Assembly: GCA_024610705.1 (NCBI GenBank)
Contig: JANDEH010000012.1
Coordinates: forward strand, 23,731,209-23,795,208
Length of the DNA: 64,000 nucleotides
Direction: 5' to 3'
Origin: Tetragnatha versicolor
Taxonomy: Eukaryota; Arthropoda; Arachnida; Araneae; Tetragnathidae
The notes under the pieces are model-generated. The model did no database searches. It was given only the letters and a program-made list of their open reading frames with translations, and was not told where the DNA came from. A program made the translations under genes and the position numbers. This document shows positions 1 to 11,300 of the stretch, piece after piece. Position 1 is the first letter of the stretch. Each line of letters opens with the position of its first letter.

Positions 1-1700
1 ACCGTATCCTTGTTTTATACTTTCCTCAAGGTTTTCTTCCTTTTTTTAACCAAATAAAATGCACTGAATCATAAAAACAGCTAATGGATCATTCCATGCC
101 AAATCATCCAGCGAAAACTCAATTTTACACCCTAGATTCTCAGATTTTCATGAAATTTTGTATGCTAAATTATGCATAAAATACGAAAAAATCTGTTTGG
201 AAATTTTACTTAAGAATCCTAAATTTATCCGAGGGTGACAAATTTAAGAAACTAGAAACAACCAAAAGTTTCCGCAACCTCTCCAAATAAACCTCTTCGT
301 TTGAAAAGTAGTTTTTTCATTCATACAAGGTTGGTTCTGTAAAACAGCTTTCTCCTTTAGGGTTACCTTATGGCAAGAAAGCTTACTTTCAGTGACTGTA
401 CTTTTAAAAAATATGACAAACTTATTGATTATACTAGTATTATTTATTCTTACCAAAACAATGGTCCTACAACATAGACTTTGGAGGACCTCTTATGTAT
501 TTTATTAGAACGAAGCTGTCCCGTAGGATGTCAGTTTAAAGTATGCTTAGAATTTCTTTAAAATTTATATGTTTTTACTTACCTTCTTTATTCTTTGTTT
601 ATTTGAATAAAAATTTTTGAATTAAAGTATATGATACAAGTATAGTACATTTTCCAATCTAAGACAAATTTGTTTATGTGTTGTTTAAACAGCTGTCTAA
701 ATACGAATTTTAAAAAGTTACAAAATAATAGTTTGCACTAAGTTTAGGGTCTAAAGATATTGAGATGTTAAATTTTTTGCTGGTTCCTAAGGAAATCAAT
801 TTAATTTTTTAAGTTTTATTTCTCCCCCAAGTTTTGTTGAAAAATAAAAATAAAGTGTGTTTTTCCCACTTCATTGTCGTCGAGCTAGTAAAGTTTGTTA
901 ACGAGGTTTGAATTTATTTTTTAACTTTTTATATTTAGTTTTCCCTGTTTATTCTTTCAGAATTGTAGATGATTTCTTACTATTAAATCCTTGTTCTATT
1001 TCGTATCTGTAAAACATTCCTACCTAACAACAGTCAGCTTGATTCTTACCAGAAGTCAAGGTTTCGATTCTACTGATTTAGTACCATTTAAAAATTAAGA
1101 GACCGATTTATTTGAGCTAAAAGAAGACGTATCTTGTAAGCTCTTAAGTAGACTTTCGTATAAAGGGGGTGGTCAACTATTACTTTTTAATAACAATACC
1201 ATGCCGGTCACATACATAGAATGGAATCGTTAAAAGATAACTAAAATATTGTTGTTGTATTGACAAGTTTTCAAATTTTGATGGTTAATCCTTAGTCTTA
1301 TCAGGGACGTTGCCAGGATCTTCTTTCTTTGGAAAGGTCCAACGGAAAACATTATTATTGCATACTTATTAATTTTCTGTTATCATGGAAATAAATTTAT
1401 AATTACATTTTAATCTCCTAGCTTGATTTAAAATTTTCATTAATGATAAAAATATTTTTCTTGAGTAAAAAAGCCATCCAAAAACGAAGTAAGAGTTTTT
1501 GGATAAATTTTTATAAGTGGGTCCATATTAGAAAGAGGAGTTTGAAATCTACTCTCATTCACAAAAGTTTTGAAAATTTGCATCTTGGAAACAATGGTCA
1601 AACACATTTTCGGTGTCAGGACCATGAAAAAAAATTTAATTTCGGAGGGGGGATGTCTCTACTAGTTTTGAGAAAATCGAAAAAAAACCTGCTTATGTAA
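1..1700. other. AT-rich stretch without a recognised gene
   Basis: No ORF here exceeds about 85 codons and none has a recognisable domain. Base composition is strongly AT-biased with many homopolymer runs. I see no clear terminal inverted repeats or tandem array. Confidence 0.6.
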
Positions 1701-2510
1701 GGGGACATCCATAAATTACGTGAGGTGTTTTTTTTCCAAAATCTGGACCCCCCTCCCCCTTTGGTGAGATTTTGCTGGACACCCTCTCCCCCCACGTGAG
1801 ATTTACCAACAACCTTTAAAAATAATTTTCTATCAAATTCGTTTGCATTTTGTGCTTCATAGCACCTAAAACTTTTACATTATTAATGATGTGGGAGGAA
1901 AAGGACATTATGTTATTATCATGTTTTCTTTATTATAAAAACCACACAAAACTATTTAAAATTTTACAATATCTAGCTTAAAATGATACATGTTTACTCA
2001 TTCCATAGACATTCATTTACGCCATAAAAACTGCCAATGAAGTAAAGAAATGATCTACTGAATTTTAAATGGGTTAAAAAAAGGTATTCTTATCTCCATA
2101 ATTAATTTAAAATATTGGCAATTAAAAGATTACGTTGGATGGAAAAGTTATGACTAGTGAGGTGACAGAGAGGAGGAATCGAATAGTAAAAGAAAGGCTA
2201 CGAGCGTGGGAGAGTCGAAAGATGAACAGACGAACGGCCGCACAAAACCGCATAATTTTGATTGAGAAAATTTATGACATGTAAAAGAGATGGAAAAAGC
2301 CAACATTTCGCTCAAACTGAGAAAGAAGGAATTTAGCAAAAAATCACCACAGTATCTTATCTGTGTGTATTCCTTTCTCATACTTAAAAAAAGAAAATCG
2401 TAAATTTCTAACAAAAGAAGTTGACGTGATATTTTAATCTACCCCCTCCCCCCTTGGTGAGACTTTTCCAACCCCCCCTTTTTGACCTCACGTAATTAAT
2501 GGATGTCCCC
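1701..2510. mobile_element. MITE, 810 bp, with TAA target duplication
   Basis: The left end reads GGGGACATCCATAAATTACG and the right end is its near-exact inverse. Both termini are followed inward by C-rich/G-rich tracts near 1749-1795 and 2440-2490. The trinucleotide TAA flanks both sides (1698-1700 and 2511-2513). A 3-bp TAA duplication is usual for PIF/Harbinger-like or Zator-like elements; I cannot decide between them. The interior has no transposase, so it is non-autonomous. Confidence 0.8.
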
Positions 2511-2513
2511 TAA

Positions 2514-3887
2514 TGGAATTTTCATTGTATAACCACGAAATTTTTACTGGAAATTCAGAACTCTATATAGAGAACAGAGCAATCATCAAAACAAATAAGT
2601 ATATTCAAAAATATTTTACAGTAAAAAAAGTTGAAGGACTTATTCCATTTTTCAAACTTATAAAATTTGACACCAAAAAAATTCTTAAAAACCTTTAAAT
2701 TGACATTTAAATTCTATTTCTCCTTAGTTTACACCACAAAAGGGTTAAATAAGAAGAATAAGAGAAATAAAATTCAAAATTATAATAAACCTGAGTTATT
2801 AAAGCAGCATCAATGAAGTAAGTGAGTATGAGTATGAATGAAGTCAAACATTCACTGCATAAAAAAAGTTTGAGAAAACTTGAATTAAAAGAAAATTTGA
2901 TTTTATCTTAGTTTACAGCACAAACAATATGAAAAGAAAGACAAATTAACTTTAATTCCAAATTAAATTAAAAAATACATTAATACAATGAATATGGACA
3001 TCGATTTCGCAAATTCAAGGGACTATATCTGCCAATAGGGGGTAGATATTTCCCCCCTCTTTTCACTCATGTGTAGAGCAAAGCTTGGAGATGTTTTTAA
3101 GTACAAAAAGTGAATTTTCCATCTTTTGGAAATATTCCCTTTTTCAAAAGATAAATAGACGCCAACATTTTGAAAGGGGCTTTTAGGTCCCCTCAAGAAA
3201 AACTTTTGATATTTGACCCTTACAAGCAGTGTTTAGTGTTTTTTTACCCTTTTCGTTAAAACCAAAGAAGAACGAATCTTAGTATGCCACAAAATTTGTA
3301 AGGGGAAAACGAAACGTTATAAAAATTGGAGGCCTTTACCTCCAAAACCCTTCCTAACCCGGATACGGCTCTGTTCAGATGTGGAAGAAATTAATTTTAT
3401 AAAAATTTTCAATTTTTTTTTGCTTCAGCCAGGGCTTAGTTAAAAATAATACTTGAAAGACTCCCGTTTTTGACTGAAATCAATATTTCAGTGGGGCAGT
3501 CAAAATATTTTGTGAGAAAACCAGAATCTCAAAAATTAAGTTTAGCATGTACATAGGGTGGGTCAAAAGGCGTTATCAGAAGGCATCAGAAAACGGGCTT
3601 CTATTGGATATGACCTCACAGTGCATGATTTGTTATTCGAAAGTGTTTTCGCGTCCAAACAAAAAACGAAATTTCAAAAATTTATATCTCAGAAACTAGG
3701 CTACGGAAATACTTGATGTAAACGTCATTCTTCATGGTTTTTTATCTACTATTTTAATAAAATTTAATCTCAAAACGTGAGAATACCTCATTTCAAAATT
3801 GTCACCAAAGAATCTTTCGGGACCAGCCTGAACTGCTTGGTCTCGAATTTTTTCTTTAAAAAGAAGTTAAAATCAGTTAAAATAATG
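2514..3887. other. Gene-free AT-rich stretch
   Basis: Only short ORFs without domains are present (for example 61 codons at 2513-2698). I see no paired termini or exon-like GC-richer block. The stretch ends at the tandem MITE at 3896. Confidence 0.5.
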
Positions 3888-3895
3888 GGTCAATG

Positions 3896-4209
3896 CAAGA
3901 CCCTCTATATAAAGGCCTCCCAACTCGGCCGTGCAACGTCATAACTTTCACTCATCTTTGACGTCACTCCATAGACTTAACATGGCAATTTTCACTCACG
4001 TTTGACGTCATCGTCCGGAGTTGGGTGGCCATGTATATAGAGGGTCTTGGCAAGACCCTCTATATAAAGGCCTCCCAACTCGGCCGTGCAACGTCATAAC
4101 TTTCACTCATCTTTGACGTCACTCCATAGACTTAACATGGCAATTTTCACTCACGTTTGACGTCATCGTCTGGAATTGGGTGGCCATGTATATAGAGGGT
4201 CTTGGTCTT
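3896..4209. mobile_element. Tandem MITE: two 154-bp units in direct orientation
   Basis: Units at 3896-4049 and 4051-4204 are almost identical. Each begins CAAGACCCTCTATATAAAGG and ends with an imperfect inverse of that sequence (GTATATAGAGGGTCTTG), so each unit alone could fold into a hairpin. An 8-bp direct repeat, GGTCAATG, flanks the pair (3888-3895 and 4210-4217), which fits one insertion of a dimer by a hAT- or P-type transposase. Each unit holds a TATATAAA-like box and two TGACGTCA/TGACGTCAC motifs. Confidence 0.75.
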
Positions 4210-4427
4210 GGTCAATGACATCGTAAGGACCATTGCCACAGATAAATCAAATCTTCGTGTTTCTAATTTAATAACGTTGAACATAATTTAAACTTTGAAA
4301 ATAATATTTTCGGGGGGTTCTTAAAAGCACTCTTTGAATGGAATTAAATAAAATTGGAATGCTATCCCAGTTTTTTTAAGAGAGGGAATTTCTCTTCACG
4401 TTAAGTAAACTGTAACCGACTCGAACT

Positions 4428-4440
4428 GTTGCCTAGCAAC
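4428..4440 (+). promoter_or_regulatory. X-box (RFX-factor site) in the TEX9 promoter
   Basis: GTTGCCTAGCAAC fits the X-box consensus RYYNYY-N(1-3)-RRNRAC perfectly with a 1-bp spacer. X-boxes bound by RFX factors drive ciliary genes in animals. It lies 0.9 kb upstream of the TEX9 start codon and about 100 bp upstream of a plausible 5' UTR splice donor, a normal promoter position if the first exon is non-coding. The motif match is direct; its regulatory role is inferred. Confidence 0.72.
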
Positions 4441-4444
4441 GCGC

Positions 4445-4543
4445 GAAGTATGTTTTTCATGTTTGCCTCCAATCTGAGTTTTCTATTTTGTGTTGTTCCG
4501 CTTTCTAGCTTTTTTTCTTCCGCCTTGTTCTAGTTATCTGTAT
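4445..4543 (+). other. Putative non-coding first exon of the TEX9 gene
   Basis: A consensus donor, TAT|GTAAGTAA, begins at 4544, and a polypyrimidine-type acceptor (TATATTTTCTAG) ends at 5302, just before the TEX9 start codon. Joining them would give a short 5' UTR exon beginning just downstream of the X-box and a 759-bp intron. The transcription start is not defined by sequence, so the 5' limit is a guess. Confidence 0.45.
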
Positions 4544-5104
4544 GTAAGTAATGATTTTATGACATTCAGTCTAAATTTATATTTTCAATGTGAAAGGGAT
4601 GCAAGCTGTCGTTTAGTCTTATTCTTAAGGAAATTGACTGTTTGAACACAACAGTTTCTTTGTATATTTTAATCAGTCTGAATGGCAAGAAAAAAACTTT
4701 AATTTGTTTCAGCTTACTAGATCAGCCAAAAATATTTCTAAGTTTTCTATAGTTTTCTGTTAATTCTTTAATAAGTTATAAGTAATAAGTTATATTTACA
4801 TTTTTTGTTTTACAATTTATTTGTTTAAATACATTTGCTCAGCATCCTAATGCACAATTCCAATGCTAAATTCTCAATTGTTTGAAAATCAGAAGGTAAA
4901 AGATATGATTAAAATTTATCGGTGCATTGGTTACTCTTTTTTAAACTCTATAAATATTACTATTTGTTTGGGTTCAATTCTGTTAACTCTTTCGTTTAAT
5001 ATTGTCAGATTGTTTTGTTTGTCAAAAATTAAAAAATTCACCAAAATTGCAAGCTATCTGATAGAAATGTACAGTTATATCAGTAAAAACAAAAAATATT
5101 TAGT

Positions 5105-5282
5105 GGTATTTGAATATTTTTAATAAACCAGGTTAGCGATTGAACATTCGTTTGTTTTGTGTTGCATTTTTACGTCTTGAATGGTATTACGATATTGAAT
5201 ATTTATGGTATTTGAATATTTGTTAAATAAACCAGGTTAGCGATTGAACATTCGTTTGTTTTGTGTTGCATTTTTTACGTCT
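5105..5282. repeat. Tandem duplication of about 75 bp, period 103 bp
   Basis: The segment 5105-5178 recurs almost exactly at 5208-5282, including GGTTAGCGATTGAACATTCG. The second copy ends just before the polypyrimidine tract and acceptor used by the first TEX9 coding exon, so the duplication falls in the 5' UTR intron. Confidence 0.85.
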
Positions 5283-5318
5283 CGTTGTCTTATATTTTCT
5301 AGCTGTGTGTAGTTTGCA

Positions 5319-8300
5319 ATGAATTCGACCGGTGCACGTCCAAAAAATAGGCACTCTAGAGGTGATGAAAATCAAAGTGATGGCAACGAAGGTTCTGATG
5401 GAAAAGAGGATGACAGAAATAGGTTTGTAATTGTATCCATTAATATTATATAAGTAATGAAGTATTTTTATAATGAAATAGTATTGTTTTTTTTATCAAT
5501 TTTGTGTATTTGGAACAGATTTAAAATAAGTCAGCTTAAGCAACAGTCTCTAGCAGTCCTCTAGAGTTGGTGCTGTTTTACAACAATTATTTGTTTAGAT
5601 TATCCATGAATAAATACATGAATTAAACAATAGATTGACTGTAAAACAGTATCAACTTGATGACTTCTTGTTTGTCAATCAAAACAATCTCAGAAAATGA
5701 ACCAACCATTTTTTGCCAGGATTAATGGTTTTTAAGATTTAGGAACTTTTAATATAAGTCAAGAGCCAAGGTTCACAGCTTTGGTAAAGGTCTTCCATAC
5801 CAACTGCTTTCTATAACAGTTGCCAAGTCGAACTACAGTCACCAGTGAACTAGTGCCAACTTGATGACCATTAACAAAACTGATAGAGGACCTTTACCAA
5901 AGAAATGTCCAAACTGTTTCTTATAGTCCTTGGCCATATTTATGTATATTATATGTTTTTAACCCTTCACTGCACGATTTTTTTGTTTCTTTTGAAAAAA
6001 ATAATTTAATATCTTCTAACAGCCACGAATACAGGAAAAATATTTAAAAAATTCCAGACTTAATTTTTCATTAAGATATATGGTTTTTTTATGGTATGGC
6101 ACAAACCTAAAAACATGATTTACAGCTGGTGTAATAATTGTATTTACGAAAAATCAATTTAAATAAGAAGTATATGTTGTGTATATAAATGTCACTTAAT
6201 TTACCAAGCGATATTTTCAAGATTTACTGGTAAAAAAAGATCAATCAAAATCTTTGATTCCATACAAAATGGATGCAACTGTTATGGAGACATAAAAACC
6301 TAATAATCAGTGAGAAGCTGCTATCTAGATCCACACTGAGTAGTTAATATTATATATATGTATGTTCTAGATGGGGCACAAAACTCAGATAACTTAAATT
6401 TAACACATGTGGGAAAATTTAGGAGTTTTATTGGTATGTGCCAAATTCGGCACACCGTGCAGTGAAGGGTTAACAAGTTTTTTTTTCAAAACTAAGCAAA
6501 TTGGATGAACAAATTAAGATTTTCAAGTGAATGGGAAGTCTTTCTATGAGAGATTTTGTTGTCCATTAATGAGTAATTGAATCTTTGGAAATTTTCTTAT
6601 TATCAAAACCTTATTTGTTACATTGTCATTTTTATTTTAATTTGGTTACTACTTATTAAGTCATTAACAATTGCTTACATACAAATTAATTTATTTTAAA
6701 CCACTGTGGGGGTATTATTTATACTTTTATGATGTACTTTTGTTTGCTAATTTTTCCTTTTTTCAGAAGCAATGACCAAGAAAATGACAATTCTGAACAA
6801 AGAGATGAAAATGATATGGTAAAAATTTAAAAATTTATTTTAAATATGTTAGCTACACTGCCCTACAACAGTTAAGGGATACAGCCGGACCTGGAAAAAG
6901 TTGTAACCTTCCCCCGAACCTAATAAAATTTGCCCAAACCTTATGTATTGCTCCTATGGAGCTGGCAGGGGCTTCCCCGGAACCAGGTTTGTAGGTTCAG
7001 GCACTTTTTCCAGGTCTGGATACAGCGGTTCACAAAAAATGGTCATCGTGGATGAAAATCATTTCATAAGATCCTCAATGAGTGGGATTATAGAACACCA
7101 GATCAAATTTGCCTTAATCAAAACTAGAGGGATTGTAGAGGCATTCTGATGATGAAAGAGCTCCTTACCCATTCAAGCGGTTGAAGATATCAGCTCTTGA
7201 AAAACATTTAGTTAAAAAATTCCTGTATAATGGGGAAGAACATCATTGCCTCTGAACCAGCGACGGATTAATGCAATTTTCTGGGAGGGTGCGGATAGAG
7301 ATAGATGGAACACATTGATTGTTAGATGGAAATTTGACCCCTAAAAACAGTATTCTAACACATTTTTATCCACCTTTACTTCCTTTCTCGGGGGGGGGTC
7401 ACCCCCCTTGCCCCCCTTTAATCTGTCCTTACTGTGAACTCGAGAAGCTTTTGCAAGAAGAATCAATTAAAAAATTTTTAAAAAAATCATGCAATTTCCT
7501 CATTGCCTTTAACCCTTTATGCCCCAAATTATTTTCCTCATCCTCATCCAAAATATGGCAAGTTTATGTAACTGCAACTATAAGTAAACTAAATTTGGCC
7601 TTACATGACGAAAATTGGATGAATTTGGAACATTGGGGAGTGGGACTTACAAGTCCCGTCGGGACATAAAGGGTTAAAAGAAGCAGAAAGGACAAGAGAA
7701 CCACAGTATATGATATCGGCATACCATGACGTCAGAGGAACTCATTTTAGAAGCAGGTGGTGTTGAAATGGCTAATAATAGCAACATGACCCTTTATACC
7801 AATTTTTATGATATTTATGCATCCATAAAATCTTTAAAATTCATGTTTTACTATCTTTTAAAGCATTCATAATCTTTAGAATCTGCACTATTCTTAATAG
7901 CCATTTCAAATGCCCTGCTTCTAAAGTGAGTTTCTCTGTTGTCTGCAGTGTTGTAATTAAAGCAAAATATTTGGGGGACTCTTATCTTCTTTTTCATATT
8001 TATGTTTCATATATAAATGTTTTTGGTGACGGTGTCCCCTCGCGTTCACCTTCAATCTCAGCACTGGAGAATTAAATCATGTGTTGAGTTTAAAGGGAAT
8101 TTATCACCAATTTCATGAACTTTTCAGTTAAATGTCTCTCAAAGGATGAATTCTCTAACCATTCTGAATGGTACAGAACTTTCTTCAAAAGAGTGCCTGT
8201 TATCCCCACATGTTCTGGCTAGGGCAAATATAGGTTCTGTTGACTCTCCGTTAAAAATAACCAGGCTATTTCGAATGCCAAATATTCAAATATTTCCCAC

Positions 8301-11300
8301 CACTTGGATGCCATTTTGGTGTCATACCTTAACCATATAAGAAAGTCAATGTCAAATAAGAATGTGTAATTAAAAATAAACACATTTAATAACCTCACCC
8401 CCTATAATATACATAATGATATAACAGGATATCTGTAATTTATAATGTGCATATGTTATGTGGTGAAGGCCTAAATGTTGCAATTGCTCTCAAAGTTCAC
8501 ACAATGTTTTCTCCTTGACTACGTAGTAGAGAGATCCTATTTTGTATGCTAGATGGAGACTAAAAACAGTTTGGTTACAAATTCAGTAGTTAAGATGAAG
8601 TTTTGTATACAGAGTTTGATGTGTGAGCCTATAGTTCTTTTATGTTTTGACTCTTCTCAATTTTTTATGCTGACATCCATAGCTTGATATGAGGTGGAAT
8701 ATGATGGTATGGTGTTATGGTACCTCTTTTTAATAAACTAATACAATAGTTTACAATATTAATTTAATTAAATACTTATTACTCTGTTGTTAACCCCCAG
8801 AAAGTAACAGTTCTGCACTTCAATAATTATTTTAAGCATATTTGATAAGTATTATAAATCTATTTAGTTTCAAGATCCTAATGAAGGAAATTCACAAAAT
8901 GATCCAAATGAAAATCTAAATAAAGAAAGTGCTAGCAGTGATGGCTCAAAACGGTATGTATGTTTTCTCATACATGACAGTCGGTTTTTTAAAGTATTTT
9001 CTTAGCCTTAAGAGTTAGTAAAACCTTTTATTTACTTGATCAGTAATTTTTTTTGGTGAATTCGGCAACTCTTTATAAATAGACAAAAGTAACTGTTACC
9101 TATGTTACTTGTGACTAGTGCTGGGCAAAATCGATAATTTTAGGTATCGAATACTTATAGGTATCGAGTACTTTTTTTCAATGTCGGGAAATGAACCTGA
9201 AGGGACAATTTTTTTAGGGCCTATCCATAATCAGACTAATATTCAAAAAACTGAAAGCGATCCATCAAAAAGCCCCGTAGCTACGGGCCTGGAGGTGGAT
9301 AGAGGCAAAGGATTTGACGGGGGAAAAACCTAGCCGCGTCAAATTTCTCTCGCGGATGATAACGACTTGGGTTTGAGCGTTGCAAAATGAAAACCGAAGC
9401 AGGCTGCGTTTGATCTACAGTAGGTATTATAAAGATTACTTCATTGAAAAATTTAAAACGAAATATGTCAATAAAGTATCGATACTTTTGTGGGTATCGA
9501 ATACACTCGATACCTATAGGTATCGAGTACTTAAGTATTTGGTATCGATACCTGCTCATCACTACTTGTGACTAAAACTGAAAATTTTTATTAAATGAAG
9601 TAACTGTTGATAGAATTTTGAATTATATAAGCTGTTTTAGTCAAATCTGAGTTGAATTTGATACTTTTTCCAAAGTAATTGTTTAAATTTTGCATTTAGC
9701 TACTAATAACTTTGTATTTTTGTTTAGAGTTAGCCCAGTTCATTTTGAAGAAAGAGAGATCAAGAAGGTAAGGCAAAAACGTATCCAAAATTTAGTCAAA
9801 CTGAACATTAAAACTGTTTTAGTAATAATAGAACTGTTTTAAGCTAAAGTTGGAAAATAAATGTAAATAATTAATAGTTAATTTTTTCAAACAAAAAAAA
9901 CTTTTAAAGAACTGATTTTTTTAAACTTGGTAAAATAATGTATACCTTAAGTGTAAACTCACAACTCTCAAGCGTCACCACCAACCGTGGACCGGTTTCG
10001 TCCTTGTTAGGACTCATCAGCACGGTATAGGATGGTAACGCAAGAGAGTGGAGGGCAAGTACTAGTCTAGCCGACTATAACTGAAAAAGTGGTGACTATT
10101 GATTAGTCCTCCACTTGATTATTGATCCTCCACTTGACTATTGATTTGTCCTAACAAGGACGAAACCGGTCCACGGTTGGTGGTGACGCTTGAGAGTTGT
10201 GAGTTTACACTTATTGTCCGCTTAACCAGCAATAATTGGTGAAATTCTCCTTTCATGTAATGTATACCTTATAAAATTTTTTAAATGTCTAAGTATTCTC
10301 GATTTTATTCTTTGTAATAATAATTAAATAAAAATACAATAGTCTCGATTATTCAAGGTAATAGTGACCAAGACTAACTCTGATAACCAAAACACTCGAT
10401 TAAAGCAAAAATTATGAATATCTTTTATAAATTATGTATGTTTGATTGTGTATATTTTTACTAATACAGAATTAAAAGATAACACCCATATAATTTTAAT
10501 TTAGATAATTTAAAAGGTCTTTTTCTTTAATAAAACCATTTATCGCCTGTTTTATGTTTCTTTGCCATTTTATTAAATAATACTAGAATTCTATAAATAT
10601 TTGTTACCTTGGTGAAAGTTGAAACTTGGAAGATCAGGGGTCGAATAACTGAGGTTTCAATTTGCAGCCAACAAATACCTCCAGTTACAAGCCTCCTAGG
10701 AGATACCCCAACAGAGATTCTCTTCTGAACAGGCACCGAGACCTGAGCCAGGAAAACAAACGTCTGCTTGCTTCGACAGTGTCTCGCAACTCTTCTCTCG
10801 CCCCCTTGTTGAGGGATGGACCCGGCTTGGGAGGATTATTAGGAGACATTCCGGATTACTATACTGACGGTGGGGATACCATTTTTACAGGCAAGGTTTT
10901 AGATAGTGTTTGCTAGAAAGGACACCAAGAGATTTGAGTATTTTGGCATGCTCTTTCCTCTCTGCACAGCTTATGCACTAGCTTTTTCGGTGCTAAAGGT
11001 AGTTATTAGTCTTTTTATTTTTCTGTTTATTATTTTCTTTAGAACTTAAGATTGTGAGTTACCTAGGAGAGATTGTAGGGAAAATTAGTTGCATTAGCAT
11101 AGTTTATAAAAATATTTTCTCCTTAAAGGTTGCTATATCTTAATTTAAATTGTATTTTATTAAACAAAGGAGGTACTAATCATTACATTTTGTTATTTAA
11201 TGCCTTAACTCTTTTATAAAGTGACTTGTTAGTTATTTCTTAGAAGTGCAAAGTGATATTTGTTATGGTGCTCAAATATCCCTTAAACTGACAGTAAATA

